From JAPPHA01 sp965221575 (GTDB lineage: Bacteria > Pseudomonadota > Alphaproteobacteria > Rhodobacterales > Rhodobacteraceae): a stretch of 64,000 nt of DNA. A program made the position numbers and the translations under genes. The notes under the pieces were generated by a model that did no database searches, was not told the DNA's origin, and saw nothing but the letters and a program-made list of their open reading frames with translations. The stretch lies in the NCBI GenBank assembly GCA_965221575.1, contig CBDCSM010000012.1, forward strand, positions 930,001-994,000, in the 5' to 3' direction. Of this stretch, positions 9,127-18,367 are shown piece by piece; position 1 is the stretch's first letter; each line of letters opens with the position of its first letter.

Positions 9127-9678
9127 CTACGCCTGTGCCTGTGCTGAGCCTTTGGCAAACGAAGGCTGCAGGGATTCTGCCCAGACACAGTGGCCAACGT
9201 TATGGGCACCCAGGACGACAAGGAGAACTGCCTCCGCCTCCGAGACATTACGGAATCCTCGCAGAACGCCGTCTGGCACGACCATCCCGTCAAAGGGCTC
9301 AAGCACCACAGAGTGTTCGCCGTCGTCGCCCCAATAGATCTCCCACTGTCCCGTGAGAGCAATGAATGTCTCTTCCGATCCGTGGCTGTGCAATGCGGCA
9401 CCGTTGCCGGATGCCGCCTTGACGAAATCAATATGGTAGTTTTCAGCTTGCTCGACGGCAGTGCCCTCGAGTTGCTCTTCTTCCGGGCCACTGCCAAGCG
9501 CACTGAAGAGGGTTCGGACGTGCCCCGGCACGGAGCAATCAAGATATGCGTTGGGAGACGGGACCAGTTCACCAAATCGCCAGACACGGCCTTCCATTTC
9601 CGAAAGTGAAATTTTTTTCGATTTTCCGAACCATGCTCCAATCCCGGCATCGAATATTACATCGCGTTCGTTTCTCAT
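9127..9678 (-). CDS. Cupin-domain protein
   Basis: A 183-residue single-cupin protein. ATG 9678 is preceded by AGGGAG with 7-nt spacing; the longer upstream extension is unlike any cupin N-terminus. The core shows the first cupin motif around GNGAALHSHGSEETFIALTG (metal ligands H, H, E) and the second around EPFDGMVVPDGVLRGFRNVS, where the usual second-motif histidine is replaced (VLRGFRN), so metal binding may be partial. Such proteins act as small dioxygenases, isomerases or sensors of carbon compounds; the substrate cannot be inferred here. It stands alone, in the same direction as the downstream pccB gene but separated from it by 410 bp. Confidence 0.75.
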   Translation of the reverse strand: MRNERDVIFDAGIGAWFGKSKKISLSEMEGRVWRFGELVPSPNAYLDCSVPGHVRTLFSALGSGPEEEQLEGTAVEQAENYHIDFVKAASGNGAALHSHGSEETFIALTGQWEIYWGDDGEHSVVLEPFDGMVVPDGVLRGFRNVSEAEAVLLVVLGAHNVGHCVWAESLQPSFAKGSAQAQA

Positions 9679-10335
9679 AGGTGTTCTCCCTGATCCGATA
9701 TTTCTCGTTCGGCCAAGCTGGAATTCGGCATTTGAACCGCCGGCCCAGCACGGCATCACATTCATATGGATTCCCGGACTGCATCCCAAGATCCTTGTTC
9801 AAAGCGGCCACCGAGTGTCGCAAGTTCTATATGAAGGGGCCACCCATCTTAGGTTCCTGGACGACACCTCATGGAGAGGACGGCGGTAGACAAGATGCCG
9901 CGGCACCCGATGAGACAACCGGTATCGCACCACCAGCCGCTTTCTTCCTGCCTACCACAGGCACGGTTCAACAAATACTCGCTGACCGGGAATGTCCCAC
10001 TCATTCTCGCGTACCCGTATTGTCATCCTGGAATTCTTCCGTCTGCGGCTGAACTGGCCGGATCCGGAACTCGGTATTCTTGTCGCCCGGCGCGTGGCGG
10101 ATGTTTTCAGGCTTCGGACCGTCCATTGCCCACGGTCAGTTGCCGGCATCCTAACCAACGAAAAACATTAAAAATACAAGGGCATTCAATCCAGCTCAGA
10201 CTTCGTCGAATGAATCCGGTTTCATCGCAAAGGTTCAAATCACGAATCGGTTGACCGGTTTTCCTTGCGAAAAAAGCAGTTGGCAGGGACAGGCAATTCA
10301 ACAAGGATAGCCGTCGGTTTTCGTAGACAGAAACC
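9679..10335. other. Intergenic region between cupin and efflux pump genes
   Basis: About 660 bp between divergent genes. I find no ORF with a credible start, ribosome binding site or family resemblance on either strand, and no tRNA or clear repeat. It probably carries the promoters of both flanking genes and perhaps decayed sequence. Confidence 0.45.
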
Positions 10336-11577
10336 ATGAATCACCATAGGTCACCTTTTATGGAAACCAGAATTCCCGTTCGGTTCCTTGACCGGCACAG
10401 TCCTCCCCACATCGCCACGCTGGTACTCATAACATCGATTTCATCACTGTCGATGAATATCTTCCTGGCCTCATTGCCCGCCATGGCAATCCATTTCGAG
10501 ACGACGCCGGCCATATTGCAGTACTCGATTTCCGGTTACGTCTTTCTCTCCGGTATCATACAGTTGGTGATCGGGCCACTGTCCGACCGCTACGGGCGGC
10601 GGAGGGTATTGCTGGTTTCGATATCCATATTTGTCGTTGTTTCAACAGGTGCGGCATATTCTCCAAATATCGAGATCTTTTTGCTTTGCCGCGTCCTCCA
10701 GACATCGATCATCTCCGGACATGTCTTGTCCAGAGCCATCGCGAGAGACATCGTCGGGGCGACCCGTTCGGCGAGCTTGATCGGTTATATGACCATGGGC
10801 ATGGCATTGGTGCCCATGGTCGCACCTCCGATCGGCGGCATCTTGCAGGAGCTTTCGGGATGGCAAGCCAATTTCCTGGTTCAGACCGGCTTTGCAATGG
10901 TGGCATTGATCCTGGTTTACTTCGACCTTGGTGAAACGGCTTCACGTGCGACCGGCGGCTTTTCAAGGCTGTTCGGAATGTTACCCGAACTCATTCGGTC
11001 ACGGCGGTTCTGGGGTTATTCGGTAACGGGAGCGTTTACGGCCGGAACGTTTTTCGCCTATCTCGGGGGAAGCCCCTTTGTCGGTGCACGGGTATACGGT
11101 CTGGAACCCGGGCAGATCGGTTTCTATTTCTGTTTCGCGCCCATCGGGTATTTTTTTGGGAACGCGTTTTCCGGTCGCTTCGCCGTTCGGGTCGGCATGA
11201 GACGAATGGTTGTCGCTGGCGCTGTCATCGTGACACTTGGAATGGGCGCGTCGCTCGTATGCCTGCTCGCGGGAGCAACCCACGCACTGGCGTTCTTCGG
11301 ATTCACGGTATTCATCGGAATCGGGAATGGCCTGACATTGCCAAGTTCGAACGCGGGAATCATGTCCGTTAGACCAGAACTCGCTGGTGCCGCAGCGGGA
11401 ATCGGTGGCTCACTGATGACGCTCGGTGGCGGGACGATGTCACTGATTACCGGCAACCTCGTCGCGCTTGAAACAAGCGCGGAAATCCTTCTCGTTTGCA
11501 TCCTGATTTCAGGATGCTTGGGAATCATCGCCGCCCTTTACACGGCCCGGGTCGAAGCCCTGGTCAGGAATATCTGA
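10336..11577 (+). CDS. MFS drug-resistance transporter, Bcr/CflA family
   Basis: Inner-membrane proton-driven efflux pump of 413 residues with the 12 hydrophobic segments expected for the DHA1 Bcr/CflA family. The N-terminal helix carries LITSISSLSMNIFLASLPAM, the family's TM1 signature, and motif A appears as GPLSDRYGRRRVL after TM2. Motif C-like glycines and prolines are visible in TM5 (MVAPPIGG). The start is ATG 10336 or ATG 10360; neither has a strong ribosome binding site. It stands alone, with long non-coding stretches on both sides, so the substrate cannot be deduced from context. Confidence 0.88.
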   Translation: MNHHRSPFMETRIPVRFLDRHSPPHIATLVLITSISSLSMNIFLASLPAMAIHFETTPAILQYSISGYVFLSGIIQLVIGPLSDRYGRRRVLLVSISIFVVVSTGAAYSPNIEIFLLCRVLQTSIISGHVLSRAIARDIVGATRSASLIGYMTMGMALVPMVAPPIGGILQELSGWQANFLVQTGFAMVALILVYFDLGETASRATGGFSRLFGMLPELIRSRRFWGYSVTGAFTAGTFFAYLGGSPFVGARVYGLEPGQIGFYFCFAPIGYFFGNAFSGRFAVRVGMRRMVVAGAVIVTLGMGASLVCLLAGATHALAFFGFTVFIGIGNGLTLPSSNAGIMSVRPELAGAAAGIGGSLMTLGGGTMSLITGNLVALETSAEILLVCILISGCLGIIAALYTARVEALVRNI

Positions 11578-11755
11578 AACCGGTCTCGGGACGCGTTTGT
11601 TTACGCGGCGGTTTCCCCAACTTCCGTTCCTCAGGTCGCCGGAAAGGCGAATGTTCCCGGTGGGCGGGAGCCAGAGTGCATCACCGCCGAAGGCGATACG
11701 GATTCCCGATTTCGGCGGCGTGCGGTGCTCGAATACCGAACCCGGCAATGGATGC

Positions 11756-11782
11756 GTGACGACGCGTTCAACATGTCGTCAC
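11756..11782. promoter_or_regulatory. Perfect inverted repeat, candidate antitoxin operator
   Basis: GTGACGAC (11756-11763) and GTCGTCAC (11775-11782) are exact reverse complements separated by 11 bp, 13 bp upstream of the ATG of the Phd-like ORF. Autorepression through such palindromes is typical of toxin-antitoxin operons. Which protein binds it is inference. Confidence 0.45.
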
Positions 11783-11795
11783 GAATTGGAGCCCG

Positions 11796-11978
11796 ATGAC
11801 GGCCAAAGAATACGCCCCGCGCGACGCAAAGGCGCGCCTCTCTGAACTGCTCCACCTTGCCGCAGCCGGCGTCGTGATCGGGGTTTCGCGCCAGGTCGCC
11901 AAGATAGGCCGATTCATGCTTCTGCCAATTGAAGGCTGTTTTGGAAAGCGCGATCCCGGAGCTCTCGCCGGCCAATGA
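11796..11978 (+). pseudogene. Phd/YefM-like antitoxin relic, no toxin partner
   Basis: A 60-codon ORF with ATG preceded by GGAG. The N-terminal segment DAKARLSELLHLAAAG (residues 10-25) is the typical DNA-binding start of Phd/YefM/VapB antitoxins, where AKARLSELLxxAAxGE is the usual reading. The next segment VVIGVSRQVAKIGRFML looks like a rearranged version of the canonical VVITRxGKPVAKI strand, and the C-terminal toxin-binding part is absent; another frame continues plausibly. No VapC, Doc or RelE ORF follows. I read it as a decaying antitoxin, possibly still an autoregulated DNA-binding fragment. Type assignment is uncertain because the match is short. Confidence 0.4.
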
Positions 11979-12335
11979 CCTGCTTGAACTGCGGAAACAG
12001 TTCGTATTCAATGAAACAGTTGGCAATTGTCGCAAGCGCCTTCGTATCGTCGCTTCATTGTGATCGGGACAAGTAACATTGCCATTCGCCGGCTTTTGGC
12101 CCGCGTTCAGCGCCACTGGCGAAAACCAAGGGGACCGAGACATGGGTCCGGATGGGGAGCTTGATGCAGAGTGATTTCAGCTACACGGGCATCGCCCTGA
12201 CCCGCCTTGTTCGGGAACCATGCCAGGCAGGTGTCTTTGGATCGGGATTCGCAATCCGATCGGAGGAACAAGGCGGCGAAGCTATCCGGACGTCAATGGT
12301 GCGCCTGAAACCAGGCTCCCAGTCATGAGGCAGCA

Positions 12336-12785
12336 ATGAAGATAGAAGGGACAGAGACACTTTCGGCAAATCCACAGTCCGTTTGGGACGCGCTTTATGA
12401 TCCGGAAGTCCTGCGTGCATGCATTCCGGGCTGCGAGGAAGTCGTGGGATTCCCGAAAGACGGCAGCGTCGACATCGTGGTTCTCCAGAAGGTTGGGCCG
12501 ATCAAGGCACGGTTCCGCGGGACCATCACGCTCGACGATGTGGAGAAATTCAGGGAGATTACCCTTAACGGGGTTGGCAAGGGCGGAGCGGCCGGGTTTG
12601 TCAGGGGCGTTGCCAGGGTTCAAATGAACGAGTCCGGCTCGGGAACCGAATTGATTTACGACGCCGAACTGCGCGTTGGCGGCAAAATCGCCCAGATTGG
12701 CTCAAGGCTGATCGGTGGATTTGCACGGAAGTTTACCGATCAATGTTTCAAGAATCTGCGCGCGCACATGCAGATAGACGAATGA
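12336..12785 (+). CDS. CoxG-like SRPBCC protein (CO dehydrogenase subunit G family)
   Basis: A 149-residue START/SRPBCC-fold protein; ATG 12336 has GAGG at 8 nt. The N-terminus MKIEGTETLSANPQSVWDAL and the following LRACIPGCEEV are hallmarks of the CoxG family, and FARKFTDQCFKNLRAHM near the C-terminus completes it. CoxG proteins help recruit or assemble molybdenum CO-dehydrogenase-type hydroxylases at the membrane, usually beside coxMSL genes. No such genes occur in the window, and the usual C-terminal membrane anchor seems absent here (the protein ends at QIDE). It converges on the betA-like gene 45 bp away. Its role is therefore open. Confidence 0.8.
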   Translation: MKIEGTETLSANPQSVWDALYDPEVLRACIPGCEEVVGFPKDGSVDIVVLQKVGPIKARFRGTITLDDVEKFREITLNGVGKGGAAGFVRGVARVQMNESGSGTELIYDAELRVGGKIAQIGSRLIGGFARKFTDQCFKNLRAHMQIDE

Positions 12786-12830
12786 GATTGCGTCGACATC
12801 AGGTCTGATGCCGGTCGGAACCTCTATCCG

Positions 12831-14492
12831 TCACCTTTGGCTGGCCTCCCATTCCGGGTGAATCCATGGAACATCGTTGGATCGGGGAAGCGGTTTCCGC
12901 TCCAGGATATGATCGGCCGCCTTCTCTCCGACCATGATCGACGGCGCGTTCGTATTGCCGTTGGTTATTCGTGGGAACACCGAACTGTCCGCAACTCTTA
13001 ACCCGTCAACCCCGATGACGCGGCACTCCGGATCCACGACCGCGTGCGGGTCATCACTGGTGCCCATGCGACAGGTACCGCAGGGATGGAAGGCGCTTTC
13101 CGCATGTTGTCTGACAAAGCTGTCGATCTCGGAGTCCGTCTGTAATCCACTCCCCGGTTGAATCTCTTCACCCGCAAAGGGCGCCAGCGCGGGTTGGGCA
13201 ACGATTTCGCGAGCGAGACGCACACATGTGCGAAACTCGATCCAGTCACTCTCGCAACTCATGTAGTTGAACCTTATTCTTGGCGGATCTTCCGGGTCCG
13301 CCGACTTCAGGACCACGTCACCCCTGGATTTGGAGCGCATCGGGCCGGCATGGATCTGGAACCCATGTGACTTTGCCGATGCCTTGCCATCATATCGAAC
13401 TGCCAGCGGAAGAAAGTGAAACTGGATATCCGGATACTCGATCCCGGAACCTGACCGGATGAACGCGCCCGACTCGAACTGGTTTGACGCGCCCGGACCG
13501 CCTCGTGTCAGAAGCCACCTGGCCCCAACCCAGGCCTTGCCCATGACATTCCAGTACCGGTACAGCGTGACCGGTTTGCGGCACTTGTACTGAACGTAGA
13601 CCTCAAGGTGATCCTGTAGGTTCTTTCCCACGCCCGGGCGGTCAGCGTTCACGGGAATTCCGAGCGCCTCGAGTTCCCCGGCAGGACCGATCCCCGACAG
13701 CAGGAGCAATTTCGGGGAATTAATCGACGAAGCGGCGAGAACAACCTCGCGATTCGCCCTGACGAGGCCGCGTCGTCTTCCCTGTCGAATCTGAACACCG
13801 GTTGCCCTGCCCCCTTCGAGGCATATCCGAAGGGCAAGCCCCCGAACCAAACTGACGTTACTTCGCTTGAGTGCGGGCCTGAGATAGGCGTTGGCCGCTG
13901 ACCATCTCCTGCCTTTCCAGATGGTCTGGTCCCAAGGCCCGAATCCTTCCTGCTTTTCACCGTTTGAATCCGCCGAATACTGGTACCCGGCCTCGATTCC
14001 TGCATCGACAAACGCACGATTCAACGGATTCTCGCGCGTGCCGCGAATGACATGGAGAGGGCCCCCGCTTCCGCGCTTGCCGTGGTCTCCGCCGTGGCCG
14101 CATGAATGCCAGTCTTCCATGCGCTTGAAATACGGATTCACGTCCGCAAAGGACCAACCCTTTGCGCCTGACGCTTCCCAGTGGTCAAAGTCCCGCGCGT
14201 GCCCCCGAACGTAGACCATTCCGTTGATCGACGACGAACCACCGATGACCCTGCCGCGTGGGGTCGCAAGCCTGCGGCCATCGAGATGGGGTTCCGGTTC
14301 GCTCACGTATCCCCAGTCATACGTCCCCATGTTCATCGGAAATGACAGGGCTCCCGGCATCTGGATAAACGGGCCCGCGTCGCTGCCACCGTATTCGACA
14401 ACAATCACGGAATGGCGGCCCTCTTCCGAAAGTCGGTACGCCAGGGCGCATCCTGCGGACCCGGCGCCAATAATGACAAAGTCAGCTTCCAT
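12831..14492 (-). CDS. betA: GMC oxidoreductase, choline dehydrogenase-like
   Basis: FAD-dependent oxidase/dehydrogenase of the GMC family, 553 residues from ATG 14492 (E. coli BetA is 556). The N-terminus FVIIGAGSAGCALAYRLSEE is the FAD-binding Rossmann motif; GGSSSINGMVYVRGHARDFD is the GMC signature 1, and SSINSPKLLLLSGIGP is signature 2. The C-terminal FHPCGTCRMG and the late segment with ITNGNTNAPSI carry the catalytic His and His/Asn region. The tail PLPRSNDVPWIHPEWEASQR resembles the BetA tail, which favours choline over other alcohols. It follows pyrE by 34 bp on the same strand, an unusual partner, and no betB or betI is visible, so another primary alcohol remains possible. Confidence 0.8.
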   Translation of the reverse strand: MEADFVIIGAGSAGCALAYRLSEEGRHSVIVVEYGGSDAGPFIQMPGALSFPMNMGTYDWGYVSEPEPHLDGRRLATPRGRVIGGSSSINGMVYVRGHARDFDHWEASGAKGWSFADVNPYFKRMEDWHSCGHGGDHGKRGSGGPLHVIRGTRENPLNRAFVDAGIEAGYQYSADSNGEKQEGFGPWDQTIWKGRRWSAANAYLRPALKRSNVSLVRGLALRICLEGGRATGVQIRQGRRRGLVRANREVVLAASSINSPKLLLLSGIGPAGELEALGIPVNADRPGVGKNLQDHLEVYVQYKCRKPVTLYRYWNVMGKAWVGARWLLTRGGPGASNQFESGAFIRSGSGIEYPDIQFHFLPLAVRYDGKASAKSHGFQIHAGPMRSKSRGDVVLKSADPEDPPRIRFNYMSCESDWIEFRTCVRLAREIVAQPALAPFAGEEIQPGSGLQTDSEIDSFVRQHAESAFHPCGTCRMGTSDDPHAVVDPECRVIGVDGLRVADSSVFPRITNGNTNAPSIMVGEKAADHILERKPLPRSNDVPWIHPEWEASQR

Positions 14493-14526
14493 TTTTTTGG
14501 ATTTCCAATCCCGGAGAATTCCCGGG

Positions 14527-15228
14527 CTACGAACGCGCGCGGGAGGGATTGCTCTTCCCTCCCCGGGCTTCACTCCATGCAAGCGGTTGGTCAAGGTATT
14601 CCTCGACGTCGGCAAGGGTCCGGCTGTCAAAAGAGCCGGAACGGCGGCACTCATTCAGGACATCTTTCCATGTTGCCAGGGCGTGCAGTCGAATACCGTT
14701 CTCCGCCAGCCGTTCCCTCGAGTTCGGGAAAATGTCGTAGAAAAAGATGACGATCGCATCGCTCACGATGCCGCCGGCATCTCGAATTGCCTCGCAAAAA
14801 CCGAGTTTGCTGCCTCCGTCGGTCGCAAGATCTTCCACGAGCAAAACGCGTTGACCTTCCTCGACATCACCTTCGATCCGGGATTTCCTTCCGAACCCCT
14901 TCGGTTTCTTGCGAACGTAGATCATCGGCAATTGCATTCTGTCCGCGATCCATGCGGCAAATGGTATTCCCGCAGTCTCACCGCCGGCGATCGAGTCAAA
15001 CTTTTCGAAGCCAGCGTCCCTGTAAAGGAGGGACATCGCAAAATCCATCATTACCGATCGAATTCGCGGGTACGAAATGATCTTCCTGCAATCGATATAC
15101 ACGGGGCTGACCATGCCGGACGTAAGGGTAAACGGAGGATCCGCCTGAAAACGCACCGCCTCGATTTCAATGAGCGCGCGCGCGGTCGTTTCCGCAATCA
15201 GTCGCTGGTCTGAAACGGAAAAAGTCAC
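14527..15228 (-). CDS. pyrE: Orotate phosphoribosyltransferase
   Basis: Forms OMP from orotate and PRPP in de novo pyrimidine synthesis. The 233-residue protein contains FTLTSGMVSPVYIDCRKIIS near the N-terminus, the catalytic-loop KKPKGFGRKSRIEG and the PRPP-binding motif VLLVEDLATDGGSK, all characteristic of PyrE. The start is GTG 15228; it overlaps the TGA stop of the preceding 42-codon ORF as GTGA, which implies translational coupling. It ends with TAG. Location behind the pntAB transhydrogenase genes on the same strand suggests one transcript. Confidence 0.93.
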   Translation of the reverse strand: MTFSVSDQRLIAETTARALIEIEAVRFQADPPFTLTSGMVSPVYIDCRKIISYPRIRSVMMDFAMSLLYRDAGFEKFDSIAGGETAGIPFAAWIADRMQLPMIYVRKKPKGFGRKSRIEGDVEEGQRVLLVEDLATDGGSKLGFCEAIRDAGGIVSDAIVIFFYDIFPNSRERLAENGIRLHALATWKDVLNECRRSGSFDSRTLADVEEYLDQPLAWSEARGGKSNPSRARS

Positions 15229-15353
15229 GGTTCCCGCATGGCCGCCATGGGCTTTTCCGGAATCGGAAGAATCCGGTCCGGAGGAGGCTTTATTTCGCCG
15301 TCTGCCTCATCGATGACCAGGCGGTTCTTCATGGGCTTGCCGTTCTTATCCAC
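15225..15353 (-). CDS. 42-codon ORF bridging pntB and pyrE
   Basis: A small ORF beginning with GTG immediately after the pntB amber stop, in the same frame as pntB, and ending in TGA overlapping the pyrE GTG. An internal ATG gives a 35-residue form. The product is proline- and lysine-rich with an acidic patch (VIDEADGEIKPPPDRILPIP). There is no ribosome binding site of its own, so translation would need coupling to pntB or amber read-through. pntB without it already has a normal PntB C-terminus (TRMLYGDAKSSVDQVLG). I do not recognise a family. It may be a coupling peptide that feeds ribosomes into pyrE, or chance. Confidence 0.4.
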   Translation of the reverse strand: MDKNGKPMKNRLVIDEADGEIKPPPDRILPIPEKPMAAMREP

Positions 15354-16775
15354 CTACATCACGAGACCGAGGACCTGATCGACGCTTGATTTCGCATCGC
15401 CATAGAGCATGCGCGTATTTTCCCTGTAAAACAAAGGATTATCGATCCCGGAATACCCTGTCCCCTGTCCGCGCTTGCACACGAATACCGACTTCGCCTT
15501 CCAGACCTCGAGCACGGGCATTCCGGCAATTGGACTCGACGGGTCTTCCTGGGCCGCGGGATTGACGATGTCGTTGGACCCGATAACGACGACGACATCC
15601 GTTTGGGGGAAGTCCGGGTTGATTTCGTCCATTTCCAGGACCAGGTCATAGGGGACCTTGACCTCCGCGAGAAGCACATTCATGTGGCCCGGCAGGCGTC
15701 CGGCGACAGGGTGAATGGCGAATCTCACGGTCTTGCCCTTCGCGCGCAGGCGTCGGGTGAGCTCGGAAACCGATGCCTGGGCCTGGGCGACCGCCATACC
15801 GTATCCGGGAACGATGATCACTGAACTTGCGCTTTCAAGCTGAGCCGCAACCGTGTGGACGTCGGTTGCGACCATTTCCCCGTCGACCTCAAGCGAGGTT
15901 CCGCTCCCGGTTCCGAACCCGCCAAGGATGACGGATATGAACGAGCGGTTCATCGCACGGCACATGATATAGCTGAGGATGGCCCCGGAGGCTCCGACAA
16001 GAGCGCCGGTCACGATCAGCAGGTCGTTTCCAAGCAGAAACCCCGTCGCGGCGGCGGCCCAGCCGGAGTAGCTGTTGAGCATCGAGACGACGACAGGCAT
16101 GTCGGCGCCGCCGATCGCCAATACCAGGTGAGCACCAAGTACCAGCGCAATCAGCGTCATGACATAAAGCGTCCAGCTTCCGAAGCCGGCCAGGTAAACC
16201 ACCATGAGACCGATCGAAATCAGGACCATCAACATGTTGAGAACGTGCCGACCAGGCAGAGTCAGAGGTTTTCCGGATACCTGTCCGGAAAGTTTGCCAT
16301 AGGCGACGATCGAGCCGGTAAAGGTAATGGCTCCAATGAAAACGCCGAGGAAAACCTCTACCTGATGGATGAATACCTCGGCGGTTGTGGCCATCGCGGC
16401 CCCGGCGGCGGCGCCATGTTCCGGCGAGGAACCCGAATGCGGGCCGCCAAGGTCCGAATTGATCCCGATGAAAACGGCCGCAAGCCCGACGAAACTGTGT
16501 AACGCCGCAACGAGTTGCGGCATCTCCGTCATCTTTACCCTGCGCGCGACGTAAATGCCGACAACTGCGCCTGCTCCCAGAAGTGGTACCAGCAGGACGT
16601 AGGCCAACCCGTCGACTTCGGGTCCGAATATCGTCGCAAATACGGCAAGTGCCATTCCGACGATTCCGAACCATATGGCACGTTTCGCCTTTTCCTGGTT
16701 GCTCAGGCCGCCGAGCGCCAAGATGAAGAGAACACTGGCGGCGATATAGGCCGAAGTGACGAACCCGGAAATCAT
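15354..16775 (-). CDS. pntB: NAD(P) transhydrogenase subunit beta
   Basis: Beta subunit of the proton-translocating transhydrogenase, with the membrane dII part in the N-terminal half and the NADP-binding dIII domain at the C-terminus. The 473 residues include about nine hydrophobic segments up to residue 275, then VIIVPGYGMAVAQAQ (the dIII NADP motif) and the invariant YRENTRMLYGDAK near the end. ATG 16775 follows the pntA stop by 13 bp. The enzyme uses proton-motive force to reduce NADP+ with NADH. The stop is TAG, followed in frame by the mini-ORF annotated separately. Confidence 0.93.
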   Translation of the reverse strand: MISGFVTSAYIAASVLFILALGGLSNQEKAKRAIWFGIVGMALAVFATIFGPEVDGLAYVLLVPLLGAGAVVGIYVARRVKMTEMPQLVAALHSFVGLAAVFIGINSDLGGPHSGSSPEHGAAAGAAMATTAEVFIHQVEVFLGVFIGAITFTGSIVAYGKLSGQVSGKPLTLPGRHVLNMLMVLISIGLMVVYLAGFGSWTLYVMTLIALVLGAHLVLAIGGADMPVVVSMLNSYSGWAAAATGFLLGNDLLIVTGALVGASGAILSYIMCRAMNRSFISVILGGFGTGSGTSLEVDGEMVATDVHTVAAQLESASSVIIVPGYGMAVAQAQASVSELTRRLRAKGKTVRFAIHPVAGRLPGHMNVLLAEVKVPYDLVLEMDEINPDFPQTDVVVVIGSNDIVNPAAQEDPSSPIAGMPVLEVWKAKSVFVCKRGQGTGYSGIDNPLFYRENTRMLYGDAKSSVDQVLGLVM

Positions 16776-16788
16776 TTCACCACCCGAT

Positions 16789-18367
16789 TCACGATCTCTG
16801 GAACATGTTCAGCATCCGCCGGGTAACCAGGAACCCCCCGACGATATTGATTGCCGCGATCAGCACCGACACGGCTGCCAGGCCTGTAACGAGCCAGTTC
16901 TCCGTATTCAGTTGCAAGAGCGCTCCCAGGATGATGATCCCGGAAATCGCGTTGGTTATGGCCATGAGCGGTGTATGGAGCGCATGGTTGACGTTCCAGA
17001 TCACCTGGTACCCGACAAAACATGCGAGCGCGAATACGATGAAGTGCTGCATGAAGGACGGTGGAGCGTAGAGACCCAGAACGAACATCAGGGCTCCTCC
17101 GGCGATCAGAAGAGCCAGTTGCCAATATCCGGTCCTCCGGGTCGCCTGAATTTCGGCGGCCGCGGCTTCCTGGACCCTTTGCTCATGGGTCAGCGATGAT
17201 CCGATCTTGGGTGCCGGGCCTGCCGCGGCACTCTTGTCCACGAGTTTCGGCGGCGGGTAGGTGACGTTGCGATCATGGGCGACGGTTGCATTCCTGATCA
17301 CCTCATCTTCCATGTCAAGCTGGATGACCCCGTCATTTTCCGGGGTCAGGTCGTCAATCATGTGAAAGACATTTGTCGCGTAAAGCGAGGATGCCTGCGG
17401 CGCCATACGGCTCGGAAAATCAGTATAACCGATTACTGTAACCCGGTTGTCGGTAACGATTTTTTCGCCAGGAACCGTCAGTGTGCAGTTTCCGCCCTGT
17501 TCAGCGGCGAGATCGACGACCACGGATCCCGGTTTCATGGACCTGACCATATCGTCGAGCCAAAGTTCCGGCGCATCACGCCCCGGTATCAGCGCGGTCG
17601 TTATCACGACATCGACTTCCGGCGCTTGCTGCCGGAACAGTTCCAGCTGTTTCTCGCGGAATTCAGGACTCGACGGGGCAGCGTAACCGCCCTCCCCCGA
17701 AGCGTCCTCATCGAAATCCAGCATCAGGAATTCTGCGCCAAGCGACTCGATTTGCTCGGCCACTTCCGCGCGAACGTCAAAGGCCCTGAACCACAGCGCC
17801 CAACGCCTGCGCCGCCCCGATGGCCGCGAGACCCGCCACGCCTGCCCCGATGACGAGAACGGTTGCCGGCGCGACTTTGCCGGCCGCCGTCACCTGGCCG
17901 GTGAAGAACCGGCCAAAGTTGCCTCCGGCCTCGATAACCGACCTGTATCCGGCGATATTCGCCATCGAGCTCAGCGCGTCCATCTTTTGAGCGCGGCTTA
18001 TCCTCGGAACCATTTCCATGGCGATGACGGACGCGCCTGAACCGGCAGCCGCCTCGAGCGCGGCAGAGTTCCGGGCCGGGTCGAAAAAACCGATCAGGAG
18101 CTGGCTCTCCCGAAGCATTTCGAGTTCCGATTCTTCCGGAGGACGTACCTTGATGACGATGTCGGCGTCTCGCCACAGTTCCTCGGCCGATGCAATCACC
18201 CTGGCGCCTGCCTCCTCGAATTCGGCATCGGAGAACCCGGCGGGATCGCCGGCACCCGACTCGACGGCAGCTTCGTATCCGATCTTTGCCAGCTGCCGCG
18301 CGGACTGCGGCGTCATCGCGACGCGGTTTTCGTCGGGGAAGATTTCACATGGTGCGCCAATAAGCAT
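16789..18367 (-). pseudogene. pntA: NAD(P) transhydrogenase subunit alpha, split by a +1 frameshift
   Basis: Alpha subunit (NAD-binding dI domain plus membrane segments) of the same enzyme. ATG 18367 has GGAGG at 6 nt. The first frame runs to 17777, encoding MLIGAPCEIFPDENRVAMTP through GAGVAGLAAIGAAQALGAVV and then stopping with QGL-TGA. The second frame resumes as RAFDVRAEVAEQIESLGAEF and continues through the membrane helices to 16789. The join lies at GTGGTTCAGGGCC near 17786-17795, where one extra base, apparently a C, breaks the expected AVV-RAFD continuity. With one base removed the product is 525 residues, a normal PntA. It could be a sequencing or assembly error, a real inactivating mutation, or less likely programmed frameshifting. 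The intact pntB suggests the gene is or was recently functional. Confidence 0.85.

Larger units (their letters stand above)
11578..12335. other. Long intergenic region with antitoxin relic
   Basis: About 760 bp between the efflux pump and the CoxG-like gene. It contains an 8-bp inverted repeat and the Phd-like ORF annotated separately. Beyond the ORF (11979-12335) another frame reads LESAIPELSPANDLLELRKQ, which may be debris of the same gene after a frameshift. No toxin ORF is recognisable. The last 13 bases hold the ribosome binding site of the CoxG-like gene. Confidence 0.45.
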
